Program-made: the position numbers and the translations under genes
Source: JBBDIX01 sp040880235
Lineage (GTDB): Bacteria; Actinomycetota; Nitriliruptoria; Nitriliruptorales; Nitriliruptoraceae
DNA: 34,318 bases
Direction: 5' to 3'
Assembly (NCBI GenBank): GCA_040880235.1
Contig: JBBDIX010000025.1
Coordinates: 1-34,318, forward strand
Shown: one piece after another, positions 15,227 through 24,122 of the stretch
Numbering within the stretch: position 1 is the first letter of the stretch
Layout of the letters: the number at the start of each line of letters is the position of its first letter
Notes under the pieces: generated by a model
What the model saw: only the letters and a program-made list of their open reading frames with translations
The model's database searches: none
Told to the model about the DNA's origin: nothing

Positions 15227-18200
15227 GTGCAGGTGTCGGACACCACCCGTGTGCTCGTCGTGCTCGTCGCGCACGACGGTGCCCGGTGGCTGCCGGCCAC
15301 GCTCGACGCGCTCGAGGCGCAGGACCATCCGAACGTCGACATCGTCGCGGTCGACAACGACAGCACCGACGGTTCCCGCGAACTGCTCGTCCAGCGGCTG
15401 GGGACCGATCGGGTGCTGGTCGCCGATCGTGATCTCGGGTTTCCGGCGGCCGTGTCCATGGCGCTCGACGCCCGTGGTGACGACATACCGCTGGTCTGGC
15501 TGCTGCACGACGACGTGGCGTTCCTGCCGGATGCCCTGACACAGCTGATCTCGGTGCTGGACGCCGATCCACGGCTCGGTGCCGTCGGTCCGAAGCTGCG
15601 GTTCTGGTCACGCGGTGAACGTCTCCAGTCCGTGGGCTGGACCATCGACATGACCGGTCGTGCCGACTCGGGCGTCGACCACGACGAACTCGACCAGGGG
15701 CAGCGCGACCAGCAGCGCCGGACCCTGTACGTCTCCACGGCCGGGATGCTCGTGCGTCGTTCGGCGCTCGAGGAGGTCGGTCGCCTCGATCCCCGGTTCC
15801 ACGTCTTCCGCGACGACCTCGACCTCTGCTGGCGGCTGTGGATCGCCGGCCACGACGTCGAGGTGGTGCCGTCTGCGCTCGGTGTCCACGTCTCCGCTGC
15901 GGGCGAGTACGTGCGCCTCGGACAGACGAGCCAGCTCGGCCCGCGCTACTTCGCGGAGCGCAACACGCTCGCGACCCTGATCCGCAACCACGGGCCGGCA
16001 CGGCTGCCGTTCGTGGTGATGCTGTACTTCGTCGTCGGGATCGCGAAGGTCGCGGGCTTCGTGCTCACACGTCGCCTCGGTGACGCGTTCCAGACGGTCC
16101 GCGCCTGGCTGTGGAACGTCGTGCGGCTCCGGGAGACACTGCACCTGCGTCGCGCGACCCAGGCCACGCGTCGTCGCACCGACACCGAACTGCGGGAGCT
16201 GTTCGGTCGCGTGTCGACCCGCCTTCGGGCCTACTCGGAGGCCATCGCGTACTGGATCGCCGGGGGTGACGGCTCCGACGAGCGACCGACCGACGAGGAT
16301 GAACCGACCGACGAGGACATCGGGCTCGCGGCGTTCGTTCGCCGGCGTCCCGTCGCGATCGCCGGCCTGCTGCTGATCACGGTCGTGGTGATGGGCGCGT
16401 GGTCGCTGCTCGTCCCGGGATCCATCCGTGGGGGGCAGCTCGCCCCCTGGCCGGCCACGGCAACGGCGTTCCTCGCCGACCACGTGGCCGGATGGCACAC
16501 CGCGGGCGCGTTCGGCACGGCGCAGACGCCGTCGCCGGCACAGGCGCTGCTGGGTCTGCTGCAGTTCGTGCTCGGGGGCAGTGACTATCTCGCGCCCCGG
16601 GTCCTGCTGTTCGGGAGCATCGGTGCGGCGTGGGTGTTCGCCCTGCGTGCCGCGCAGCTGTTCTCGGCTCGCCGTGTCCCGCGGGTCGTCGCGGCGACGG
16701 CCTACGTGCTGTCGCCTCCGGCCATCGCTGCCCTGATGACCGGGCAGGTGACCGCGCTGGTCGTCCTCGTCGCGATTCCGGCCGTGATCGCGACTGGTCT
16801 GGTGCTCGTCGACCCGAAGAGTTCGCCGGCACGTGGCTGGCGAGCCGTGTCCGCCATGGTGCTCATCGGGGCCGCGACGAGCGCGTTCGAACCCGTCATG
16901 CTTCCCGTGTTCGGGCTCGCGGCACTGGTGACGGTCATCCTGACGTTCGGGTCGCCCGGCGACGGGGCATGGAAGCGGGCGCTGACGATCCGGGTGGTCG
17001 CGGCGCTGACAGGCACCGTCGCGCTGCTCCTGCCGTGGAGTCTGACCCTGTTCGACCCGTCCGGCCCCCTGACGGCGGCGGGCGGCACGTTCGCCGAGGG
17101 TCAGCTGTGGCAGTGGCTCGCCCTGAGTCCGTCCCTGGCGGGGTTCCCGGGACTGCTCGCCGGGGCGGGTTTCGTGCTCGCGGGACTGCTCGGTCTGGCC
17201 ATCGGGGTGACGCGCGTCCCGGGCCTCGTCGCCGGTCTGTGGATGGCCGCGCTCGTCGGAGCGCTGCTCGGGTGGATGCTCGGGCGATCCGGGTTGCTCG
17301 TGTGGCCGGGTCTGCCCCTCATGCTGACCGCCGCAGCGTTCGCTGGGCTCTATGCGGTGGCGTTCGCCTCGGCGGAGTCCCAGTTGTCCCGGTACGGGTT
17401 CGGATGGCGGCAGATCAGTGCGGCCGTCACCGCGACCGCGGTCGCGGTGAGTCTCGGGGTCGTGGTGACCTCCCTGGTGCGCTCGCCCCTCGACGCGTAT
17501 GCCCTGGACGAGCCACCCCTGCCGGCGTTCGTGCTGGCCGAGGCCGAGCAGGGCGAACGATTCCGGGTCCTGGTGCTCGCCGACTCGGTCGACGGCGTCG
17601 CCTGGGAGGTCGTCGACGGGGGCGGGCCGACGATGGCGTCGCTGGGACTGCCGCCGTCGCCCGCGCTCGACGTGGTCGAGGACGTGGTCGAGGACGTGGT
17701 CGGTCGCTCCGACCTCACGGCGGCGGCTCGGCTCGGCGTGCTCAGCATCCGCTACGTCGTCGTGCCCCCGAACGGCGCCAGTGACGATCTCGACGAGGTC
17801 CTCACGGCACAGATCCAGCTCGAGCCTCGGCCCGTCGTCGACGGTCGGGTGTACCGGGTCGCGGGTGCGTTGCCACCGGCTGCCATCGTCGGACTGGCCC
17901 CGGACGACTCGCCCTGGGACGTCGATGCACTCATCGGGTTCCATCCGCTCGAACCCGACGAGGTCGGGGACCTTCGGGGGACCGCCACCCTCGACGGCAA
18001 CGTGCGCCTGGCCGAGGTCGACGACGGACTGTGGAGTGCGCTCGCCGATGCACGACCGGTGCCGCGTGTCGAGGGCCGGGCGCCTCTCGTCGCGTTCGGT
18101 CCGGTGTCCGAGGGTCAGCGTGTCGTCGTCGGGCACGACGCCGACGCCCAGCGCATCCTCGAGGTCGGTGGTCAGCTGCTCGCGCTGCTGCTCGTCGTGT

Positions 18201-18295
18201 CCCTGGCCCTGCGGCCCCCGCGGTTCGCGCGCCGACGTTCGCAGGTCGTGCCGGGCGCCCAACCGCAGCTGCCCGGCAGGGAGTCTGGCCGATGA
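15227..18295 (+). CDS. Large GT2 glycosyltransferase fused to a polytopic membrane domain
   Basis: A 1022-residue protein. Residues about 8-260 form a GT2 domain: VVLVAHDGARWLPATL, AVDNDSTDGS (41-50), WLLHDDVAF (91-99) and VFRDDLDLCWRLWIAG (193-208). Two or three helices (about 280-315) and a charged linker follow. Then come roughly ten hydrophobic helices to about residue 750, an extracytoplasmic region and a final helix near the C-terminus (LLALLLVVSLAL). Similar large GT2 proteins sit beside DUF5719 genes in Streptomyces as I recall, but their product is not established. The GTG at 15227 is preferred because GAGGAG lies 10 bases upstream; GTG 15155 in frame would add 24 low-complexity residues. 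The stop overlaps the DUF5719 ATG. Confidence 0.85.
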   Translation: MQVSDTTRVLVVLVAHDGARWLPATLDALEAQDHPNVDIVAVDNDSTDGSRELLVQRLGTDRVLVADRDLGFPAAVSMALDARGDDIPLVWLLHDDVAFLPDALTQLISVLDADPRLGAVGPKLRFWSRGERLQSVGWTIDMTGRADSGVDHDELDQGQRDQQRRTLYVSTAGMLVRRSALEEVGRLDPRFHVFRDDLDLCWRLWIAGHDVEVVPSALGVHVSAAGEYVRLGQTSQLGPRYFAERNTLATLIRNHGPARLPFVVMLYFVVGIAKVAGFVLTRRLGDAFQTVRAWLWNVVRLRETLHLRRATQATRRRTDTELRELFGRVSTRLRAYSEAIAYWIAGGDGSDERPTDEDEPTDEDIGLAAFVRRRPVAIAGLLLITVVVMGAWSLLVPGSIRGGQLAPWPATATAFLADHVAGWHTAGAFGTAQTPSPAQALLGLLQFVLGGSDYLAPRVLLFGSIGAAWVFALRAAQLFSARRVPRVVAATAYVLSPPAIAALMTGQVTALVVLVAIPAVIATGLVLVDPKSSPARGWRAVSAMVLIGAATSAFEPVMLPVFGLAALVTVILTFGSPGDGAWKRALTIRVVAALTGTVALLLPWSLTLFDPSGPLTAAGGTFAEGQLWQWLALSPSLAGFPGLLAGAGFVLAGLLGLAIGVTRVPGLVAGLWMAALVGALLGWMLGRSGLLVWPGLPLMLTAAAFAGLYAVAFASAESQLSRYGFGWRQISAAVTATAVAVSLGVVVTSLVRSPLDAYALDEPPLPAFVLAEAEQGERFRVLVLADSVDGVAWEVVDGGGPTMASLGLPPSPALDVVEDVVEDVVGRSDLTAAARLGVLSIRYVVVPPNGASDDLDEVLTAQIQLEPRPVVDGRVYRVAGALPPAAIVGLAPDDSPWDVDALIGFHPLEPDEVGDLRGTATLDGNVRLAEVDDGLWSALADARPVPRVEGRAPLVAFGPVSEGQRVVVGHDADAQRILEVGGQLLALLLVVSLALRPPRFARRRSQVVPGAQPQLPGRESGR
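17669..17704 (+). repeat. Three tandem 12-bp repeats inside the large GT2 gene
   Basis: GACGTGGTCGAG occurs twice in succession, followed by GACGTGGTCGGT. They encode DVVEDVVEDVVG and keep the frame, so copy number could vary without breaking the gene. Confidence 0.85.
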
Positions 18296-20019
18296 CGCGG
18301 GTCGGGATCCGGGTGACGTTCGGCGTGGCGCTGCTCGTCGCTGCCCTGGTGGTGTCGGCCGATCGGCTGGTCGACCGCGGTGGCTCTCCCTCGGACGAGG
18401 TCGCGACGACGGGCGAGGCCGACACCGTCCTCACCTCGGGTCAGTGGACCTGTCCCATGGCCGACGTGGGCGACGTGGAGACCGACCTTCGCGTGCAGGT
18501 GGCACGACCGGACGTGCTCGAGGAGCCCGGCGTCGTCGAGGTCGTGGAGATCGACGGCGAGTCCCTGATCAGCGTGGGGCGTTCCAGCGTCGAAACGTAC
18601 GGACAGCGGTCCTTCGCACCCGAGGGCGTCACCGTCGTGCGCTGGGGTGGTGGCCCCGTCGCCGTCCATCGCGAGTGGAGGTTCACGGGTGGGGACCTGC
18701 CACCGGGCATCGTCGCCGCCGGCTGCGTGGCCGGACCCTCCCGCGAGTGGGTCGTGCCGGGCATGGTGACCTCCGGCGGGCACGAGGCGATCCTGCGGCT
18801 CTCCAATCCTCATGACACCGATGCGTCCGTCGGGTTGCAGTTCCTCACCCCGCAGGGCCCGGAGTCGCCCCTGGCCCTGCAGAACGTGAGCGTGTCGGCG
18901 CGCAGCACCGTCGAGATCGTGGTCAACGAGTCGCTCCCCGAGCGCGACGACCTGTCCGCCATCGTGCGCGTCGCGACGGGACGCGTGGTCGTCGAGGGCA
19001 TGCAGCTGGTCCGGTCGGCGATCGGCGGGGTCGACGGGGCCTCGGCACTCCAGGCCGGCGGCGTCCCCCGCGAGATCCAGACCGTCGGCTGGATCGTCGA
19101 TGCACCCCAGCGCACGAGCTGGCTCTGGATCGTCAACCCGACCGATCGGACCGCCAACGTCGAGCTCACGTACCACCTGCTCGACGGAGGCCGGATCCCC
19201 GACGGCCTCGAGGAGCTGTCCGTGCCAGCGGGGTCCATGCAACGGGTCGACCTGTCGGGAACGTTCGACGACGACGAGGTCGTGGGTGTGACCGCACGTT
19301 CCGACGGGGTCCCCGTGGTCGTCTCCGCGGCGACGCGGATCGCGGACACCGCGGTCGATCGCACCGGATTCTCGATCCAGCTCGCTGCCGAACCCTCGAG
19401 GGACTGGGTCGTGGCCGGCGCAGGAACCGAGGACCGTGAGGAGCAGCTCCACCTCGTCAACCCGGGCAGCGCATCGGCTCGGGTGGACGTCACCGTCCAG
19501 ACCGGACAGGGTCCCCAGCAGCCACCACAGCTGCAGGGTCTGGTCGTCGGTCCCGGGTCGCGGCTCGCCGTCGATCTGGGCCCGTGGCTCGAGGATGCGT
19601 CGACCTGGACCGTGTTCGTGGCGGCCGATCGCGGCATCGTGGCGACGCGGGTCGGCGGTGCCGCGGTGGGCCCACGTCGGCTGGTGGCGGTGCCGGGCGT
19701 GTCGGCGACCTCCTGGACGGCTCGGGGACCGACGCTCGTTGCGCGGCGGGTCGACGGGCTCGTGGCGCGCCTCGGGACGCAGCTCGGCATCCCACCCCGT
19801 GAGGATCAGTTCCGCTTCGACCCGGTACCGCTGCACGAGCCCGACGTGACGGAGGATCGCGCGCCGACACGGCCCGGCACGTCATCGTTGGGCACCGTGC
19901 CCGGGGACGGGCCAACGACCGGGTCGCCGGGTCAGGACGAGGGCGACGAGGAGGCCGACGGCGTCGCGGACGCGGACGGTGACGCGAATGGCGACGCGAG
20001 TGACGCCACGGGCAACTGA
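18292..20019 (+). CDS. DUF5719 family secreted protein with three internal repeats
   Basis: A 575-residue protein that begins with a signal peptide or anchor (VGIRVTFGVALLVAALVV, 4-21), so it acts outside the membrane. Three similar beta-type units contain LRLSNPHDTDASVGLQF (near 168), LWIVNPTDRTANVELTY (near 277) and LHLVNPGSASARVDVTV (near 385), with a spacing of about 108 residues. The last 35 residues are acidic and Gly/Ala/Asp-rich, encoded by short GACGCG repeats. ATG 18292 overlaps the TGA of the large GT2 gene, so the two are probably made together. The function of DUF5719 is unknown; an extracytoplasmic partner of the glycosyltransferase is a reasonable guess. Confidence 0.8.
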   Translation: MTRVGIRVTFGVALLVAALVVSADRLVDRGGSPSDEVATTGEADTVLTSGQWTCPMADVGDVETDLRVQVARPDVLEEPGVVEVVEIDGESLISVGRSSVETYGQRSFAPEGVTVVRWGGGPVAVHREWRFTGGDLPPGIVAAGCVAGPSREWVVPGMVTSGGHEAILRLSNPHDTDASVGLQFLTPQGPESPLALQNVSVSARSTVEIVVNESLPERDDLSAIVRVATGRVVVEGMQLVRSAIGGVDGASALQAGGVPREIQTVGWIVDAPQRTSWLWIVNPTDRTANVELTYHLLDGGRIPDGLEELSVPAGSMQRVDLSGTFDDDEVVGVTARSDGVPVVVSAATRIADTAVDRTGFSIQLAAEPSRDWVVAGAGTEDREEQLHLVNPGSASARVDVTVQTGQGPQQPPQLQGLVVGPGSRLAVDLGPWLEDASTWTVFVAADRGIVATRVGGAAVGPRRLVAVPGVSATSWTARGPTLVARRVDGLVARLGTQLGIPPREDQFRFDPVPLHEPDVTEDRAPTRPGTSSLGTVPGDGPTTGSPGQDEGDEEADGVADADGDANGDASDATGN

Positions 20020-20038
20020 CGCGTCCGCTCGTGGCGGG

Positions 20039-20473
20039 TCAGGCCCACCCGAGATCGTCGAGGCGGTCGTCGTCGATGCCGAAGTGGTGCGCGATCTCGT
20101 GGATGACCGTGTCTCGCACGAGTTCGGCCAGGTCCCGGGCCGATGACGCCCGCATCTCCAGGGGGCGGCGGAACAGGGTGATGCGGTCGGGGAGCATCGC
20201 CTCTCCCAGCGTCCGTTCGGTCCGGGGCACCCCCTCGTAGAGTCCGAGGAGGATCTCCTCACCGTGTCCGGCCGGATCCTCCGACGGGACGTCGATCACG
20301 GTGATCTGCACGTTGTCCATCTGGTCGACGAGTTCCCGGGGGAGCCGGTCGAACGCCGACGACACGAGCCGGTCGAAGCGGGCCGCGCTCGACGCACGGA
20401 ACCCGTCGGCGGGCCGACGGCGACGATCGACGGGCGTGTGGCGGTGCCGGCCTCGCCGATCGCGTGTCGTCAT
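20039..20473 (-). CDS. Metallopeptidase family protein (zincin-like, Rv3259-like)
   Basis: A 144-residue protein with the zinc protease motif HEIAHHFGIDDDRL near the C-terminus. HExxH and a downstream Asp fit the small 'metallopeptidase family' (PF06262-type zincin) found next to DUF3499 and manB in actinobacteria. Typical flanking segments are present: GLYEGVPRTER, LPDRITLFRRPLE and VRDTVIHEIAHH. The N-terminal 30 residues are basic. The ATG at 20473 has GAGG 5 bases upstream (CTCGAGGTGACC). An in-frame GTG at 20509 is less likely because it overlaps a -10-like TACGGT (20513-20508). Its substrate is unknown. Confidence 0.85.
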   Translation of the reverse strand: MTTRDRRGRHRHTPVDRRRRPADGFRASSAARFDRLVSSAFDRLPRELVDQMDNVQITVIDVPSEDPAGHGEEILLGLYEGVPRTERTLGEAMLPDRITLFRRPLEMRASSARDLAELVRDTVIHEIAHHFGIDDDRLDDLGWA

Positions 20474-20607
20474 GGTCACCTCGAGGTGATGGTGGTCGTC
20501 ACGCGACACCGTACGCCGTGGACCGCGAGCGCTGGGGACCGACCCGGGAGGGGACCTGTTCGCGGGGACAGGCGACGTGCTGCGTACACGCGCAGGGTGG
20601 CGCCTCC

Positions 20608-20637
20608 TTGCTGAATCACAGGGATGTGGTTTAGCGT
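20608..20637 (+). promoter_or_regulatory. Promoter for a leaderless DUF3499 transcript
   Basis: TTGCTG at 20608-20613, an 18-base spacer, TAGCGT at 20632-20637, then exactly 6 bases to ATG 20644. That spacing would place the transcription start at the A of the ATG, the typical leaderless arrangement in actinobacteria. Confidence 0.6.
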
Positions 20638-20643
20638 GTGTGC

Positions 20644-21445
<802 letters not shown>

Positions 21446-21462
21446 GGGAGGTCCGCCCGCAG

Positions 21463-22833
21463 GTGACACTCGCCGATCGGCTCGAACGGATCGTCAAGGC
21501 CTACGACATCCGCGGCGTCGTCGACACCGAGCTCGACACGGACGTCGCACACGCGCTCGGCTGGGCCGCAGCGATCGTCCTCGACACCCGTCAGGGCATG
21601 GTCGTCGGGCGCGACATGCGACCGTCGTCTCCCGAACTGTGCGCCGCCTTCGTCGACGGGGTCCGTCGTGCCGGCGTGGACGTCGTGGACGTCGGGCTCG
21701 CCGCGACCGATCAGCTCTACCACGCTTCAGGGATCCTCGACCTGCCCGGTGCGATGTTCACCGCGAGCCACAACCCGGCCGAGTACAACGGGATCAAGCT
21801 GTGCGGGCGCGGTGCCGCGCCCGTGTCCGCCGACACGGGACTCACCCGGATCCGCGACCTGGCGGTCGAGGCTCCCCGCGGCGGACCGATCACCGGCGGT
21901 CTGCGTCACGAGGACGTGCTGGAACGCTACGCCGCTCATGTGCGCTCGTTCGTGGACGCGACGGTGTTCGAGGGGCTCGACGTCGCGGTGGACGCGGGCA
22001 ACGGGATGGCCGGTCACACCTGGCCTGCCGTCGCCGAGCCCCTGGGCATCCGCACCGATCCGCTGTACTTCGAGCTGGACGGCACGTTCCCGAACCATCC
22101 GGCCAACCCCCTCGACGACGCGAACCTGCGTGACCTGCGCGCGCGGGTCGTGGAGTGCGAACATCCGGTCGGCCTCGCGTTCGACGGCGACGCAGACCGG
22201 GTGTTCGTCGTCGACGAGCACGGCCGGCCGGTGTCCGCCTCGCTCGTGGGGGCGGTGGTCGCCGGGCGCATGCTGCGCGACGATCCGGGTGCGACGGTCC
22301 TGGTCAACCTGATCTGTTCGCGCACGGTCACCGAGGCCATCGAGGCCGCCGGCGGTGTGGCGGTGCGCACCCGGGTCGGGCACTCCTTCATCAAGCAGCG
22401 CATGGCCGAGACCGGGGCGCTGCTGGCGATCGAGCACTCCGGCCACTACTACTTCCGTGACAACCACCGTGCGGACTCCGGGGCGATCGCTGCGCTGCTG
22501 CTGCTCGAGGTGCTGGTGCGGACCGGCGGGACGCTGTCCGAGCTCGTCGCGCCGTTCGACCGGTACGTCGCGACCGGGGAGCGCAACCACGTGGTCGAGG
22601 ATCCGAGCCCCGTGCTCGACGCCGTGGGCGCAGCATTCGCCGACAGGGGTACGGTCGACCACGACGACGGTCTCACCGTGGATCTCGGCGCTGCATGGTT
22701 CAATCTGCGCCCCAGCAACACCGAGGCCCTGCTTCGCCTCAACGTCGAGGCGAGCGACGCCCCCGGCCTCGCGGCACTGACCGACGAGGTGACGGCGATG
22801 ATCGAGTCGTCCGGCACCGACGGGAATGACTGA
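21463..22833 (+). CDS. manB: Phosphomannomutase/phosphoglucomutase
   Basis: Interconverts hexose 6-phosphate and 1-phosphate, supplying mannose 1-phosphate for GDP-mannose. The 456-residue length is normal for the alpha-D-phosphohexomutase family. Motifs in order are VKAYDIRG, the phosphoserine loop TASHNPAEYNGIKL, the Mg2+ loop DGDADRVFVVDE, the sugar-binding EHSGHYYFRDN and the phosphate-binding RPSNTEALLRLN. GTG 21463 is preferred because GGGAGG lies 11 bases upstream. GTG 21442 in the same frame overlaps the DUF3499 stop but has no ribosome site. It matches Rv3257c in position and would feed the pyrophosphorylase at 6039. No manA gene follows, unlike in mycobacteria. Confidence 0.92.
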   Translation: MTLADRLERIVKAYDIRGVVDTELDTDVAHALGWAAAIVLDTRQGMVVGRDMRPSSPELCAAFVDGVRRAGVDVVDVGLAATDQLYHASGILDLPGAMFTASHNPAEYNGIKLCGRGAAPVSADTGLTRIRDLAVEAPRGGPITGGLRHEDVLERYAAHVRSFVDATVFEGLDVAVDAGNGMAGHTWPAVAEPLGIRTDPLYFELDGTFPNHPANPLDDANLRDLRARVVECEHPVGLAFDGDADRVFVVDEHGRPVSASLVGAVVAGRMLRDDPGATVLVNLICSRTVTEAIEAAGGVAVRTRVGHSFIKQRMAETGALLAIEHSGHYYFRDNHRADSGAIAALLLLEVLVRTGGTLSELVAPFDRYVATGERNHVVEDPSPVLDAVGAAFADRGTVDHDDGLTVDLGAAWFNLRPSNTEALLRLNVEASDAPGLAALTDEVTAMIESSGTDGND

Positions 22834-22904
22834 CTCGGTACCGACCGGCATCTGCCCGTCCCACGGCCGTCACTGGCCGTCGCACGGGACGCATCGGAGG
22901 GGAC

Positions 22905-23081
22905 ATGGCACTCGACGAACGGCTCATGGAGATCCTCGTGTGCCCCGAGTGCCGATCCGGCCTCGAACACAAGGCGCGCCGCAAGGTCCTCGTCTGCCTG
23001 GGGTGTGGTCTCGAGTATCCCGTTCGCGACGACATCCCGGTGATGCTCGCCGCTGAGGCACGTCGGCCGCGCCAGGGCTGA
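22905..23081 (+). CDS. Trm112 family zinc protein
   Basis: A 58-residue protein. CPEC (13-16) and CLGCGLEYPV (31-40) form the four-Cys zinc site of Trm112/YcaR proteins, followed by the conserved RDDIPVML. Relatives activate methyltransferases; in actinobacteria this gene commonly follows manB. GGAGGGG lies just 2-5 bases upstream of the ATG. The gene is 71 bases after manB and is likely in its transcript. The bacterial partner is unknown. Confidence 0.88.
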   Translation: MALDERLMEILVCPECRSGLEHKARRKVLVCLGCGLEYPVRDDIPVMLAAEARRPRQG

Positions 23082-23103
23082 ACGCTGGCTCTCGGGCGTT
23101 CGT

Positions 23104-23154
23104 CGCGCTCGCGGGCACGGTCCCTCCACAGGAACGGACGTGCCCGCGAGCGCG
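23104..23154. repeat. Perfect 16-bp inverted repeat with 19-base loop
   Basis: CGCGCTCGCGGGCACG (23104-23119) is exactly reverse-complementary to 23139-23154. It lies between the Trm112 stop and the comF-like start. It would form a very stable RNA hairpin, probably ending or stabilising the manB-Trm112 message, but it has no T-run. A protein site or a dispersed genomic repeat is also possible. Confidence 0.85.
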
Positions 23155-23213
23155 TGGCGTCCGGTCGCTCCCATGCTGTGTGCGACCTCATCCGTCGCCC
23201 CGGGGAGCGCCGC

Positions 23214-23858
23214 GTGCCCAGTGGACTCGCCGAACTGCTCGCGCCGACACGGTGCCTCGCCTGTGGCACGCGCGACGCCGGTCCGTGGTGCGCGAGCTGT
23301 GTCGAACGCCTCGTGGCACCGGTCGACACGTGCCTGCGGTGTGCTGCGGCCGGGCGCCCCGGTCATCCCTGTTGGCCGCCCGGGGCGCCGGTGGACGCGA
23401 CCCGCGCCGTGTACGACTACCGGTCGGTCGCCGCTCGAGGAATCCGCACCGCGAAGCTGGGGGGCGCCCACCGTGCATGGGAGACCTTCGGGGCCCTGCT
23501 CGGTGATGCGATCCGACGTCATCCCGTGGACGTCGACGTGGTGACGTGGGTCCCGACGCCACCACGTCGGGCCCGACGGCGCGACGGTGACCACGCCCGA
23601 AGGCTGGGCATCGCGGTCGCCCGTGCACTCGACCTGCCGTGCGGTGGCCTGCTGGCCGCCGACCCCTCGCGGCGTGGTGACCGCTACCGATTCGTGCACG
23701 ACTGGGCCCTGCCCGCCAGTTCGGTGCTGCTCGTCGACGACGTGGTGACCACCGGCCGCACGGCTGCACGCGCCGCGTCCGTGCTTTGCGAGGCCGGAGC
23801 CGACTCGGTGGTGCTCGGCGTCGTCGCACGCGCCGGGTCGCACCCGTTGCTTGGGTGA
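23214..23858 (+). CDS. ComF family phosphoribosyltransferase-like protein
   Basis: A 214-residue protein with an N-terminal zinc-finger region (CLACG, CASC, CLRC) and a C-terminal phosphoribosyltransferase fold whose PRPP loop reads VLLVDDVVTTGRTA. VVTWVPTPPRRARRRDGDHA is the usual mid-region. ComF is needed for DNA uptake in naturally competent bacteria, but actinobacterial copies (Rv3242c) are of unknown role. GTG 23214 has GGGGAG 7 bases upstream; an in-frame GTG at 23154 falls in the hairpin and was rejected. The gene precedes hpf, as in mycobacteria. Confidence 0.85.
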   Translation: MPSGLAELLAPTRCLACGTRDAGPWCASCVERLVAPVDTCLRCAAAGRPGHPCWPPGAPVDATRAVYDYRSVAARGIRTAKLGGAHRAWETFGALLGDAIRRHPVDVDVVTWVPTPPRRARRRDGDHARRLGIAVARALDLPCGGLLAADPSRRGDRYRFVHDWALPASSVLLVDDVVTTGRTAARAASVLCEAGADSVVLGVVARAGSHPLLG

Positions 23859-23902
23859 CGGCCCCCAGCAACCGACCCTGGCCATCGGTGCCGAGGAACC
23901 CC

Positions 23903-23930
23903 TCGACACGAACGGGCCCGGTGCTAGGTT
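23903..23930 (+). promoter_or_regulatory. Promoter upstream of hpf, with leaderless-type spacing to a small ORF
   Basis: TCGACA (5 of 6 to TTGACA) at 23903-23908, a 16-base spacer, TAGGTT at 23925-23930, then exactly 6 bases to ATG 23937. The hpf coding start lies about 186 bases further down, so the message has a long leader that opens with a short reading frame. Confidence 0.55.
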
Positions 23931-23936
23931 CGGTCC

Positions 23937-24023
23937 ATGGCCGGGGATGTCGTCCCCGCCTCGTCGACACGTCCCGGTCGCACGTCCGGTCGGGCACCCC
24001 GACGGCCCCGTCGAGGTGCGTGA
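23937..24023 (+). CDS. Possible leaderless 28-residue leader peptide before hpf
   Basis: An open frame from ATG 23937 to TGA 24021-24023, MAGDVVPASSTRPGR followed by an Arg/Pro-rich end. Its support is the promoter spacing, which puts the transcription start at its ATG. Third-position GC is about 64 percent (18 of 28 codons), lower than neighbouring genes, so coding is uncertain. It may act by being translated rather than through its product. Confidence 0.3.
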   Translation: MAGDVVPASSTRPGRTSGRAPRRPRRGA

Positions 24024-24122
24024 CCACCGCGCACGGAAGCGGGCTGGGCGCGGAGTGCCGTACCCACCAGGGTGCGGCAGGTGCCCCGCGTCCTCGGACG
24101 CGGCCGGCGACGAGGAGTGACC

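Noticed and set aside
17669..17704. CRISPR-like or mobile repeat in the large GT2 gene
   Set aside because: The three 12-bp units have no spacers and are in-frame coding repeats.
15608..18262. An 884-residue minus-strand open frame opposite the large glycosyltransferase
   Set aside because: It is His/Arg/Gly/Gln-rich with no recognisable domain, while the plus strand encodes a clear GT2 and membrane protein. Long antisense frames are expected at this GC content.
20500..20513. A leaderless GTG start for the metallopeptidase after TACGGT on the minus strand
   Set aside because: The GTG at the right distance is out of frame; the in-frame ATG at 20473 has a proper ribosome site.
23154..23213. 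Longer comF starting at GTG 23154
   Set aside because: That codon lies at the end of the 16-bp hairpin and has no ribosome site, whereas GTG 23214 does.
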